Origin: Purpureocillium takamizusanense | Taxonomy: Eukaryota; Ascomycota; Sordariomycetes; Hypocreales; Ophiocordycipitaceae | Direction: 5' to 3' | Assembly: GCF_022605165.1 (NCBI RefSeq) | Contig: NC_063076.1 | Coordinates: 992,001 to 1,056,000, forward strand | Length of the DNA stretch: 64,000 nucleotides | Shown here: in pieces, positions 24,028 through 35,028 of the stretch | How the letters are laid out: each line of letters opens with the position of its first letter | How positions within the stretch are numbered: the stretch's first letter is position 1 | Notes under the pieces: generated by a model | The model's input: only the letters and a program-made list of their open reading frames with translations | Told to the model about the DNA's origin: nothing | Databases searched by the model: none | Program-made: the position numbers and the translations under genes

Positions 24028-26410
24028 ATGTCGACCATACAGCAGCTCAAGAACTTTATTCGCCATGGTATGTTGTCTCGCCGCCTGCTTGTCTGCCTGC
24101 CTGCTGGATCGCCCACCCACCTGCCTGCCAGGTTCCCCGGCCTCTGACCTCATCCTTGCTTCTGAACCCCAAATGACGGCATGATCCTGGGGGCCACGCC
24201 ACCTTGTCTCGGACAATGCTAATACGTCGGCTCCTTCTCTCTTTCTCTCTAGGTAAACAAGCCCGCGTCGCCAACATCAACGAGGAACCCCCGCGCAAAG
24301 AGGACGCCCCGCAAGCACCGCATCCCGTCCAGGACAGGAACATGCACGCCTCGGAGCCCGCATACGGCCATGCGCAGCAGCCGCAGGAGCCGCTCGACGC
24401 TTACTCGCAAGGCCCCGGCGATGCCCACAACCGCGCCGTGCAGGCCGGCTTCGCCGCCGCCCACCACGTCGAGCACGCTCAACCCGCCGCTGCCGCCGCC
24501 AATGCGACCAAGACGAAGCGCGTCGATGAGGCCGAGCTGAAGCAGCTCGTCGCCGAAGAAAATGCAAGCAGAGCAAAGTTCCCTCGGTATCCTGGCCTCG
24601 AGCGCTGGGAGCTGATCGAGAAGATGGGCGACGGCGCCTTCAGCAACGTCTACCGAGCCCGCGACCTGCAAGGCGGATTTGGCGAAGTTGCCATCAAGGT
24701 CGTGCGCAAGTACGAGATGAACAGCATGCAGGTGAGTGTGTGCTGGGCTTCTTGGCACCCTGTTTCTGTCCTGTCTGCCCCGCCTCGCTCTCTTTTTTCT
24801 GCAGTGCTTGCTTGCTTCGTCTCCCTTTGCCCGCGCCTCCTCCTTGCTTGACGCTTTACCACGGAGACTCATCTCATCCCTGAAATAGGGAAACAAGCAT
24901 TTACATCCGGACTTCAAGAAGATTCCGAAAGCAGCAGAGGTGCGAGAAAACATTTTCCTATTGTCACCATCTTTACGCTCGATCTTTGTTTGTATTTCGC
25001 GTCTTGTACTTGGGCGGGCGGCATTGACACTTCTGTTCACGGCAATGTGAGACTAACAATGCTTGACAGCGTTCCAACATCCTCAAAGAGGTCCAGATTA
25101 TGCGACAACTGGATCACCCGAACATCGTCAAGCTCGTCGAGTTCTCCGAGTCGAAGCAATATTACTACATAGTGCTTGAGCTCGCCCCCGGCGGCGAACT
25201 GTTCCATCAGATCGTCCGTCTGACATATTTTAGCGAAGAGCTGTCACGGCATGTCATTGTCAAGGTGGCCAAGGCTCTGGAGTACCTGCATGAGGAAAAG
25301 GGCGTCGTTCATCGGTGCGTTATGTCGCTGCGTGTCCCCGCCTTTTGAATCAGCCGAACTGACCCTCGTAGCGATATCAAACCTGAAAACATTCTCTTCA
25401 ACCCGATACCGTTTGTCCCGTCCAAGGTGCCGAAACCCAAGCAGCCGGGCGACGAGGACAAGGTCGACGAGGGCGAGTTCGTCCTCGGCCAAGGCGCCGG
25501 CGGTATTGGCGAAATTAAGATTGCCGACTTTGGCCTGTCCAAGATTGTGTGGGAAACGCAGACTATGACCCCATGCGGTACGGTCGGATACACGGCACCC
25601 GAAATCGTCAAGGATGAGCGGTATTCTAAGTCTGTCGACATGTGGGCGCTGGGCTGCGTCCTGTACACTTTGTTATGCGGCTTCCCTCCCTTCTACGACG
25701 AGAGCATCGAAGTCCTCACGGAAAAGGTGGCCAAGGGGCAGTACACCTTTTTGTCTCCGTGGTGGGACGACATCTCCCAATCGGCCAAGGACCTCATCAC
25801 GCATCTGTTGTGCGTCGACCCAGACAAGCGGTACACCATCAGGGAGTTTCTTGCCCACCCTTGGATCCGCGCGAGTGGACCCACGCCTCGCGACGAGAAG
25901 AAGAAATCCGACATCCTTCGGGCTTTCGACCAGAGCAAGTTTGAGGAACCGGGCAAGCGCTACGATTTCCGATCACCAGCCGCCGTCAACCTGCGCGAGG
26001 TCTTCGATGTCAGCTACGCGGTCCACCGGCAAGAAGAGGAGGTCAAGAGGCGACAACAGGTGGGCGCCCGGGCTGGCGGCGCTCAGCCGCTTGCCGGCCT
26101 CGATGAGGAGGAAGAAGACGAGGATCGCATGCAGGTCGACCAGGACGGCGCTCATAAGCCCAACGCGGCGACTCAGGCGCTGGAGCAGAGCATGCGTAAG
26201 GCCAATCTGCGAGACCAGGAGCAGGCCCGAGGACGCGAGCAGGTCCGCGCCAACGAAAAGGGCTACGGTCAACACTCGGCTACGGTGACGGCTGCGGCGC
26301 GTCAGCAGGTGAGGGACCGCAACCGACAAAAGGGGCCGTTCGAGCTGAATCTCGACAACGCGACGCTCCTAGGCAAGCGGGGCAAGAAGGTGCCCGCGAT
26401 GGGTGCATAG
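24028..26410 (+). CDS. srk1: Rck2/Srk1-type CaMK-like, MAPK-activated protein kinase
   Basis: Five exons: 24028-24067, 24253-24731, 24889-24939, 25070-25314 and 25372-26410, giving 617 aa. Splice phases close exactly; the acceptor before exon 4 has a GACTAAC branch site. The kinase domain spans about residues 132-430. It has P-loop GDGAFSNVY, the ATP lysine in VAIKVV, catalytic HRDIKPEN (split by intron 4), DFGLSK, activation segment GTVGYTAPEIV and YTLLCGFPPFYDE. The last is typical of yeast Rck1/Rck2 and fission yeast Srk1, which act downstream of the Hog1/Sty1 stress MAP kinase. As in that group, there is an insert before helix C and a charged C-terminal extension (EEEEDEDRMQVD, then ATLLGKRGKKV). 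Assignment to the Rck/Srk subgroup rests on this layout; another CaMK subgroup is possible. Confidence 0.88.
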
Positions 26411-26465
26411 AAGCCTACCCATTCCAGAGGCGGCGGACTTGCCAGGTCGACCACGCAGGTCAGCC

Positions 26466-26497
<32 letters not shown>

Positions 26498-27120
26498 TGG
26501 CTAACGGCGTTGCGCCCACATGGAACATCCTGTCGGTGTTTGACGTGGCCTTCCAGCGGATGATACCCATGCGAGTAGGTGACAGGGGATCGCGCTCATT
26601 GGGGGTCGAGGAGCAGTGGGCTCCTGGCGGCCTGTGACAGGAGGAGGAGTCGAGAACGGGACCTGGCGCTCGGAGTTACTTGGCAACGCGGAACATTGCA
26701 TTGACGTTTTGAGGAAGTGGTCAATCGAGGTTACGAGGTTAATCCGGAGCCACAATCATGGACGAGACGGACGGTTCGAATCGTGTGTAGTAGCGGTTGT
26801 GCATTGCGTCAGCACCGGGCACATATATTGTATGGAGTTTTGGGCACCTCATGCCGGCACCTTTGTTTGCCAGCGACAGTTATATGAAATGAAATTTTGA
26901 ACCAAAGTTTGGTGGCATATGCGCCACGGTGACTTTGGTAGACATACAGGTTGTTGACGTTAAGAACTGATGCGCACCGCAATATCGCTGTGAATTTACT
27001 GTGCTGTGCTACTACCTACCTTGCTGTGCTTTAAAGACAATAAAAATGACATCGTCTAGATTACGCTACGCGCACACAAACAATTCCCATGAACCAACAA
27101 ACAAACGCATCGTGCAGAGT
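26411..27120. other. convergent 3' intergenic region with GGC repeat
   Basis: Lies between the kinase stop (plus) and the stop of the 912-aa gene (minus). It contains a GGC triplet run at 26469-26498 and an AT-richer 3'-end-like stretch from 26,820 to 27,060. No gene is supported. Confidence 0.5.
26469..26498. repeat. (GGC)n trinucleotide repeat
   Basis: About nine GGC/GGT units, 60 bp after the kinase stop codon. Confidence 0.9.
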
Positions 27121-29859
27121 CTACATCCTCCTGTGCCATTTCCTGGAATCAAAACTTTCCTCGTCCCCGTCACTTGTCGACGACGACGACGACGACCCAG
27201 ACGACGACGACGACGAATCGTCCATGCTGGTCGTGCTCCCGCTCGTTGTGCCGCTCCCATCCGTGCCATGCGCTACCACAGGAGACGAAGACGACGACAC
27301 GCGCTTCCTCCCGGTGGTGGCCTCGGCCTTAACGCTAGGCCAGGCGCGGCTGCGGCGGACGGAGCCCAGCTCGGTGAGGGGGATGACGCACCCGGGGGAT
27401 GGCGGGATGGTGGTCCGTGGCGGTGCTGCGGCGGGGTGCAGACGTGTCGTCTCCGTCGTCATTGCCGTTGAGGTCGTCGACGGTGGGTTTACTTGTGACT
27501 GCGCTGGGGCGATTGCGAACAGGAGAGTGTGAAAGAGAGAATGGGAAGGGGGGTTGGGGGGAGGGGGCGGCGGTGGGCTCCGGGCGTAGGCGCTCGTTCC
27601 CTGCTGTCGCTGGGAGGGGAGGCGTGCCAGCGCGGCGAGGTCGAAGTGGACGCGCCTGTTGGCGGGCTTGGTGCCTGGGGGGGAAGGTTTGCACGCGGGA
27701 GGAGGCTGAGTGTCCTCCTGCGGGGAGATGATGATGGGCTTGAGAGGCTGGGTTGGGAGAGTGTCGACATTCTCGACAGGCAGCACAGTAACATTGAGAT
27801 CTTCTCCTTCTCCCTGTCGGGGGGTGACGGGCGACGGCGGCGACGGTGCAAAGGGTCGCTGCCTGGGGAGGGCATCCAGGGCACGCAACCGTGTCTTGAG
27901 CTCGTGGATCTCGCCCATGAAGACGAAGCGGCCTACCGCGCGGAGAAAGTGGCCAACGTGGACGAGTCGTAGTGGCGGACGAGATGCCCGCGCTTCACCC
28001 TGCTGGCGCGTGGCGGCGGCGGCGGCGGCGCCCTTGAGCGAGCCGCCCGCGTTGACGACGCTGCCGCTGCCGCTGTGGTTGTGGTCGCGGCGCGGCTGCT
28101 TTCTTCGCCGCCACCGGCCAAAACGCGACTTCGGGGCGTGCGTCGTAGCTGTCGTTGCCGTCTTCCCCCCACGTTGCTGCTGCTGGTGGTGGCTGCTGTC
28201 CGGGGCGCGATGCGACTTTCCCGTCTTGTCGGCGTGCTTTCGCTGGCGCTGCTGCTGATGACCTACGGCGAGGTCAGCGTATACGAATCGTCTTGCGGCC
28301 GGCCTGCAACGGTGGCCACGGCGAGGGAAGAAGCGGCGTCGGCGGCGGTGGCGGCTTTGCTGCCCTGGTGATCGTACCTTGCTCTCGCCGGCGTCGCCCG
28401 AAGACGGTTCGCATGTCCCCTCGACGAGGCTCGCGCGGACGCGCACCGGCGGCAGCTCCAGGCCCGGTATGCGCGAGAGGTTCAGCCCGGCCCTGTATAT
28501 CAGGTCGACCGAGTAGACGTGCGACGCCGTAAAGGGCTGGAGGAAGCGCACGCTCGCAAACGTCGGCGCTGTCTCCGCCGTCAGCGCCTGCCGCCCGTCC
28601 TTGGGCCGCAGCTGGGCCATCTTGCGCAGCAGCCAGAAGACGTCCCTCGCGTGGACCACGATGCCGCGGCAGTCGTCCCCTGCCAGGGCGCGGATGTAGT
28701 CGCCCGCCACCGCGTCCGCCACGGACGGCAGCGTGAGCACGCGCGCGCCGTTGGTCTTGGGCGCCGAGATGGCGCGCAGCGTGGTGAAGAGCCCCTCGTC
28801 GGCGTGCACGCGGACGGCACGGGGCACGCCGTCGGCGGCCGTGGGCACGCAGAATGCGGTAGCACCGCCGCCGTCTTCTCGGCCAGGCCACCGGTCGCAG
28901 AGGGCGAGGCCCTTGGCGACGGCCCAGCGCAGCATCGGCGCGAGCGAGTCGGGCAGGCACACGAGGGAGATGTGCGAGGGACGCTGCAGCGGGGTGTCGC
29001 CGTACCACATCATGGCGGAGTGGCCGCACACGGCGTACGGCATGTGCGGGAAGAGCTGTCCGATGGTGGCGATGACTTCGCGGACCTGCGCGCGCGTCAT
29101 GGGTGTGGAGGAGCCGGGGATGCGGCGCAGGAGCGGCGAGGAAGACGACGAGACCGACGTGGTGCGGGATGGACGGGTGTTGCCATGATGCACCGAGGAA
29201 GATGGCGAGTCTCCCGTCTTCATAGACGGGTTAGTGAGGGCGTTGACGTTATGTGGCGAAAGACCAGAGCTCGCCCTCGTAGACTGTCTGCTCATAGAGG
29301 CCTGAGATCCCGTCGTTGATTCAACGTGCCGCGTGCTTGTTGAGCGCTGCCTGGTGAGCGGGTTCTCCATCGTGGTCTCGCCCTGCGTCTTCGTCGCCTG
29401 CCTCCCAGGCGTCCACGCGCCACCCTCTTCCGATCCCTGCGTCGTCGGCCGTCTGTTGTCACCACACGAAGAAGGTTGCGCGCCGCCATGTTGCGACGAG
29501 GACGGCTCAGCACGGGACTGAGAACGCTGTTGATGCTTGTCTGTCCTATTCAATTCGCTGCGCGGCACCGATCCCAAGTCGTTAGCATTCATAGCAAGTT
29601 GCATGAAAGCAGCAGGGGAGGGCACCGGGCTGGCAGCCCTCTGTCTCGTACGCCCCCTCGTCGGGATACCGTCATCGTCGGTAACGTGCCGGTCCCTACG
29701 GGGTCCATCACGGCGCTGGCAGGATCGCAGAATAGATCGCAACCCCATGATTGCAATATCCTCAGTCAAGCGGAACTCTTCCCCTCGCAGTGTTCTCCAA
29801 AGAAATGGCTTCCGGGATGGACCTGTGTTTGATTCAGCGTAATTCTTCGACACAGCCAA
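27121..29859 (-). CDS. large hypothetical protein with possible nucleotidyltransferase-like core
   Basis: Uninterrupted frame of 912 aa. The first 260 residues are Ser/Arg/Gln-rich and look disordered. Residues of about 265-470 form the only compact part: MTRAQVREVIATIGQLFPHM, YAVCGHSAMMWYGDTPLQRP, a VCLPDS strand, then VLTLPSVADAVAGDYIRAL. The G-(H)-S-A-M-M-(W)-(Y)-G pattern recalls nucleotidyltransferase-fold proteins found in many fungi, but I see no clear catalytic Asp pair, so this is a weak hint. The C-terminal half is Pro/Arg/Gln-rich and ends in a Ser/Asp run encoded by GAC/TCG triplets (27178-27233). A later in-frame ATG (MGLRSILRSC) is an alternative start. An intron in the Arg-rich part cannot be excluded. 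Confidence 0.6.
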   Translation of the reverse strand: MAVSKNYAESNTGPSRKPFLWRTLRGEEFRLTEDIAIMGLRSILRSCQRRDGPRRDRHVTDDDGIPTRGRTRQRAASPVPSPAAFMQLAMNANDLGSVPRSELNRTDKHQQRSQSRAEPSSSQHGGAQPSSCGDNRRPTTQGSEEGGAWTPGRQATKTQGETTMENPLTRQRSTSTRHVESTTGSQASMSRQSTRASSGLSPHNVNALTNPSMKTGDSPSSSVHHGNTRPSRTTSVSSSSSPLLRRIPGSSTPMTRAQVREVIATIGQLFPHMPYAVCGHSAMMWYGDTPLQRPSHISLVCLPDSLAPMLRWAVAKGLALCDRWPGREDGGGATAFCVPTAADGVPRAVRVHADEGLFTTLRAISAPKTNGARVLTLPSVADAVAGDYIRALAGDDCRGIVVHARDVFWLLRKMAQLRPKDGRQALTAETAPTFASVRFLQPFTASHVYSVDLIYRAGLNLSRIPGLELPPVRVRASLVEGTCEPSSGDAGESKVRSPGQQSRHRRRRRFFPRRGHRCRPAARRFVYADLAVGHQQQRQRKHADKTGKSHRAPDSSHHQQQQRGGKTATTATTHAPKSRFGRWRRRKQPRRDHNHSGSGSVVNAGGSLKGAAAAAATRQQGEARASRPPLRLVHVGHFLRAVGRFVFMGEIHELKTRLRALDALPRQRPFAPSPPSPVTPRQGEGEDLNVTVLPVENVDTLPTQPLKPIIISPQEDTQPPPACKPSPPGTKPANRRVHFDLAALARLPSQRQQGTSAYARSPPPPPPPNPPSHSLFHTLLFAIAPAQSQVNPPSTTSTAMTTETTRLHPAAAPPRTTIPPSPGCVIPLTELGSVRRSRAWPSVKAEATTGRKRVSSSSSPVVAHGTDGSGTTSGSTTSMDDSSSSSSGSSSSSSTSDGDEESFDSRKWHRRM

Positions 29860-30290
29860 AGGAAACGAGATTACCTATAAAGGCCTTGGGCAATGCCGCA
29901 GACGGTGATGATTGCGACCAGAGAGAGAAGGATGGCCGTGTCTACACGAGTAAGGAGGAAGGGAAAAGCGACCAATAATCGGAGATGAGCCTAGACTTTT
30001 TAAATGGTGACGACAGATCCATCGACTGCAAATGTCCACGGTGAAGACGAAGCGGTTCCGCGGGCGTTCGCTGTGGTCGTTGTTCGCGAAGCCGTCCGCA
30101 ACAAAGGACAGCACACAGCCGACTTGTCCTGCACATGTTTGAGCACACACACGCGACCGCCCACCCAGTGAATGGCCCAACGCAGCTTGATGCCTCGTCT
30201 AATCGTCTTGTCCCGCCCACCGCTAACGCCTAGTAGTCGTACAGTGCAAGTGCAAGGCCCGAACCCAGGGGAATAACGCGCTCGCCATCC
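29860..30290. other. intergenic region between two minus-strand genes
   Basis: Upstream of the 912-aa gene and downstream of rpn11. Nothing recognisable is seen. Confidence 0.5.
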
Positions 30291-31404
30291 TTACAAATCT
30301 TCTTCCACCTCCATCCGCTCGCCGTTGGCGTGCCCTGCATCTTTCTTTGGCATCGTCGCCTCCTTGTCAATCATCTGCCGCGACACCGAGACAATGTTGT
30401 CCTCGATAAGCTCCTGGCCAACGTCCTCCAAGTGCTTCTTGGGGTCCAGCTTGCCAACATATCTGGTCTTGAGCTGGTCCTTGGTCAGCTCCGTCTCTTC
30501 CTTGACGCGCTTCTCGTAGCCGTCGGCTAGCGCCACCAGCCTCTGTAGCCGCTCCTTGTTCTTCTCGCCCTCTGTCCGGAAGTCGTCCATCTGCAAGGCC
30601 TCGGTCCACACGTGCTTGTGCAGGTTCATCAGCATGTTCTCTTCGAGCGCCGTCTTGCGGTAGTTGATGCCTATCGAATAGTAGTGTCGGTTCAGGCCGT
30701 GGATGAGGGCCTGGATCGAGGGCTTGTTCAGATGTCCCAGGTTGCTTGTGCTCTGTCGAGGCTCCTGCCCCATCATAAGGAGCTGAGGGTTGATTAGACG
30801 GAATGCGTCGATGACAACCTTGCCCTTGACAGACTGGATGGGGTCAACGACGACGGCCACGGCGCGAGGGTTCAGCTGCTCAAACGACTGTTGGGTGTTG
30901 ATATCAACCGAAGAGAGCCAGCAGCCGAAGCCTGGATGCGAGTGGTACCAGCCCACGACGGACTCGGGCCTATGGACGGTTAGCTCTACCATCACCGCAA
31001 GTAAAGGCTGCGTCTGCTCACCTTCCCGTCTGCCGCAGCATGTCCATCATCTTGGTCTGGAAGACGGGGTCAACGGCCTCAACACTGACGCCCGTGCCGC
31101 TTTGGGGCATGGCAAAGACATCCATGACCTTGACGGTGAAGTCATCGACAAACTCGCCCAGCATCAGACCCATGACCTCCATGGGCACACCAGCACGGCC
31201 GTGTCGAAGCATTTTTAGCAGGGCCAGGGACGAGATGTATACGGTCTCGGAGTTGTCGATGAGATTTGTGTTATCCTGCGAGGTGAATCAGCACGTTTGT
31301 ACTGCAGCATCACGGCAGTCCAGACGGGAGAAGCTTACCGTGCCCGGTGCAGCGCCTCCAAGGCCCATGCCGCCGCCGCCCAGCAGGTTCCTGAAGCGCT
31401 CCAT
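30291..31404 (-). CDS. rpn11: 26S proteasome lid deubiquitinase Rpn11
   Basis: Three exons: 31404-31339, 31275-31022 and 30969-30291, giving 332 aa, the usual length for this protein. Introns are 63 bp (phase 0) and 52 bp (phase 2). The JAMM zinc-protease signature is complete: Glu55 in [10 protein letters not shown], His116 and His118 in [20 protein letters not shown], and Asp129. The start [17 protein letters not shown] and the C-terminal [11 protein letters not shown] region are typical of Rpn11/PSMD14. It removes ubiquitin chains en bloc from substrates at the proteasome lid. It shares a 694-bp divergent promoter with the RPD3-type deacetylase gene. Confidence 0.97.
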
Positions 31405-32098
31405 TGTGGTGTGACTGTGGTATGCAGTGGTTGATACGGTGTTGCGGGACGAGGATTGTGGGAAGGCAATGGGATCCGCGACGTGTTGTGGAAGGGTTGA
31501 GGCGATGTGGTGATGGAATCGGTGACGGATGGAGCTTGCGGCGAGGCGAGTCGACTGACGCCAGTCCCGGCAGCCTGCTGTGGTTGAGCATGGCGCCTTG
31601 AGCTGCTGGTGCTGCAAAGCTGCGCTGAGTAATGTCACGTGTGGGCCTACTGCTCCCTGCAGCTCGCTGCCCGAGATAGGAGGGACGTGGCCAGCCAGCG
31701 CAGCCTCGCCTGCATGGAGTGGGGCCGAGTTGCAGTGCTTTGGCTGCGCTGGGCGCCTCAATGGCTGCCGAGCAATGGATGAGCGGGCGAACAATGGCGC
31801 CAATAGGCGCTCCCACTGCACCCTCGCGCAGTCGTCCTGCCAGCCTCGCCGCCCCAACTTTATTCCGCCGCCAGCGAGCCGCGTCGTGCCGTTCTCTCGC
31901 CCTTCTTCATCACCATCTCGCGCCGCGGCCGCACTCTCACTCTGCGACAACATCGGCACGCTATGCGACGCGCTCTTTGAGCCTTCGTTTGGAACATCTT
32001 TCGACAAGCATCCTAACACTCCTCGCCACTACCACCACACCTTGCGCCGAAGCGAGGCCGACTCCCGATCTGCGTTCCTCGAAATTGCAGCCAAAGCC
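31405..32098. promoter_or_regulatory. shared divergent promoter of rpn11 and rpdA
   Basis: The two start codons face away from each other with 694 bp between them, so both promoters lie here. I did not find a match to the yeast proteasome control element GGTGGCAAA. Confidence 0.6.
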
Positions 32099-34227
32099 AT
32101 GGGCGAAGGCGATTCCAACATGGCCAGCCTGGGCTCCGTCGCCCTCAATGGCTCCTCGCCCAAGAAGGTCGCATACTTTTACGACTCCGACATTGGCAAC
32201 TACGCCTACGTCACGGGCCACCCCATGAAGCCTCACCGCATTCGCCTGGCGCACAGCCTGATCATGCAGTACAACCTCTACCAGAAGATGGAGATTTACG
32301 TGAGCGCTCCCCCCGACTGCGCGTACCTCTCTGCCATGTATTGACCTATCCAGCGCGCGAAACCTGCCACTCGTGGCGAGATGACGCAGTTCCACACGGA
32401 CGACTACATCGATTTTCTCCAAAAGGTCACCCCAGACAACATGGACAGCTACATGCGCGAGCAGGGCAAGTACAACGTGGGCGACGACTGTCCCGTGTTC
32501 GACGGCCTCTTCGAGTTTTGCGGCATCAGCGCCGGCGGCAGCATGGAAGGCGCCGCTCGCCTGAACCGTCAAAAGTGCGACATTGCCGTCAACTGGGCTG
32601 GTGGACTCCATCACGCTAAGAAGTGCGAGGCCAGCGGCTTCTGCTACGTCAATGGTAATTCACCTTCAACTGCGCGCGACAGGAAAAACGAACGAGGCGC
32701 AGGCTAACTTTGTCCCAGACATTGTCCTCGGTATCCTCGAACTGCTTCGCTTCATGAAGCGCGTTCTCTACATCGACATCGATGTGCACCACGGCGATGG
32801 CGTCGAGGAAGCCTTTTACACGACCGATCGCGTCATGACCGTCTCGTTCCACAAGTACGGCGAGTATTTCCCTGGAACTGGCGAACTTAGGGACATTGGC
32901 ATTGGCCAGGGCAAGCACTACGCGGTCAATTTCCCTCTCCGCGACGGCATCACGGACGAGTCCTACAAGTCAATATTCGAGCCCGTCATCGAGAACGTCA
33001 TGAAGTACTATCAGCCCGAGGCGGTTGTTCTTCAGTGCGGAGGCGACAGTCTGTCTGGAGACCGATTGGGATGCTTCAACCTGAGCATGGACGGGCACGC
33101 CAACTGCGTCAACTATGTCAAGAGCTTCGGCCTGCCCACTCTCGTCCTTGGTGGCGGCGGCTATACTATGAGGAATGTCGCCCGCACCTGGGCCTACGAG
33201 ACTGGAGTCCTCGTCGGTCAAGACATGGAGCGTACTCTGCCATATAACGAATACTATGAGGTATGGCCCGTGCCTATATGTCCTTTGACAAAAGCTGACC
33301 ATGCTCCAGTACTACGCCCCCGACTTTGAGCTGAATGTCAGGTCGTCAAACATGGAAAATTCGAACAGCAGGGAGTACCTCGAGAAGATCACGGCAGCCG
33401 TCATCGACAACCTCCGCCAGACTGGCCCGGCACCGTCGGTGCAGATGCAGGATGTCCCTCGCAAGCCGTTTGGCGGTATGACGGACGAAGAGGAAGCCGA
33501 GCTCGATGATCTCGACGAGGATGAGAACAAAGACGTTCGAATGACGGAACACCGTTGGGACAAGAACGTCACAAATGATGCCGAATTCGAGGCGAGCGAT
33601 GACGAAGACATGGCCAGCGCCAACGGCGCGACGCGTCGGAATGGCAACAAGCGCACCTTCACTGACTTCCGTAAGGGAGAAGCCGATGTCGAGGGCGAGA
33701 CCACCACTCCCCGAAGCCGCAAGGATGGGGACGCCGACAAGGAGCCGTCGGAGGAAGAGGTCCACGACGTCAACGACGACACAATTGAAGATGTCGGCGC
33801 CACCGAGGAATCTGAAAAGACGGAAACCGTTCAGGCAGAGGCGCCCAAAGAGCCGGAAAAGCAAAACGTTGACGATGATGGCGACGTGGGCATGACAGAC
33901 TCCGCCCCCGCCGACGAGACAGCCGTCAAGAAGGAAGAGGTTGAGCCCGAGCCGGCACCAGAAGCTGAAGCGGCTGATAAACCCGCCGAGGAGAAGCGCG
34001 ATGAGTCAGAGGCACCGAAGGGGGAGACCCGAGCAACGGCTGAGCCAGAGAGCACTGAGGAGAAGAAGGCCGCCGAGCCGGTCAAGGAGGCTGAGCCCGA
34101 GAAATGCGCTGACAAGGACACTGCCAAAGAGGACGAGGCTCCGGCTGCCGAGCCCATGGAAGTTGACCAAGACAAGGAGGAGCCCAAGAAGCCCAGCGAG
34201 GGGCCCGCTGATAGCGCGACGAGCTAG
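32099..34227 (+). CDS. rpdA: class I (RPD3-type) histone deacetylase with long acidic tail
   Basis: Four exons: 32099-32299, 32354-32654, 32719-33260 and 33310-34227, giving 653 aa. Introns are short (54, 64 and 49 bp). The catalytic domain (about residues 18-390) has [11 protein letters not shown] with the active-site His pair, zinc ligands in [14 protein letters not shown], and [20 protein letters not shown]. It then has [18 protein letters not shown]. It should remove acetyl groups from histone lysines in Rpd3/Sin3-like complexes. The last ~260 residues are Glu/Asp/Lys/Pro-rich and disordered, with repeated EPE/KEAEPEK patterns. Filamentous-fungal RpdA orthologues are known for such a C-terminal extension, which yeast Rpd3 lacks. 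Confidence 0.95.
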
Positions 34228-35028
34228 TCGCCGCCTACGAACATCGACCTGGCATGGTCTCGTTTGACTGGCCTTGGCAGCCTCCGTTCGGATGCGCAAT
34301 GCTTTTCTTGTACTCTAGAAGCTGAGGCGTGGCCGAAGCGGCGTTTAGGCGTATATGGCATAGCGAGTGATATCAGGGGCGGATACCGTCGCGGTTTGGG
34401 GAGGACAGGTGTATTTCTGGCTCATGATTTCTCTTTTGACTAGGTACCTGAAGCACGGTGCACGTCTTTTGTAATATGCCTCGGGACTTCAGTCTGTGCA
34501 TTCGTCACTCGGGACAGTTACAAATGTTTAGCAAACGCGCCCTGACAATTCGTTAGGTTGGGCGAGCGACTCTGCGAGGCTGGCAGGGGGACGGATCCCT
34601 CCCAGCGCAGGACCCCGCTGTGGTGCTAGCGCCACCTGCAAGGCTGTAATAAACTCCAACCTAAGTTTGGAGCAGACGGCGGGGGAGCCAAAATTTATCG
34701 ATGAGCAACACTCGTCACCAACCTCGACAACGGACGTTCCAGCCTGGATCCTCAATCCTAATTTCGGCAGCGTCCTGTCAATTTTCTTCATGTAGTCATT
34801 GTTCAAGTCGATCATCTGGCGACTCGCCTACGGAGCACCGCGCGCAACCCTACCGTCCTTAAGACCTCCACCAATCGCCCGGGCCTCATTCGTTTCGTCA
34901 GAGTCACTACATCTTCGCGCCCGCAAACGTCGTCTCCCTCTTCGAGCCACCCCCACACTCTCTGTCTCTCTCTGCGCAAGTAGCAGCAGCAGCAAGCGCG
35001 GCACCTTTGCGCTCCCCCCGCGCCCGCG
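34228..35028. other. intergenic region upstream of the RPC34 gene
   Basis: Contains the 3' flank of rpdA and the promoter/leader of the RPC34 gene. A CT-rich leader (about 34,950-34,985) is followed by an AGC triplet run. No gene seen. Confidence 0.5.

Noticed and set aside
26741..26800. tRNA B-box-like sequence GGTTCGAATC
   Set aside because: No A box at the right distance and no acceptor stem pairing could be found.
28274..29319. Long frames (251 and 266 codons) overlapping the 912-aa gene
   Set aside because: Arg/His-rich shadows in other frames of the same GC-rich sequence.
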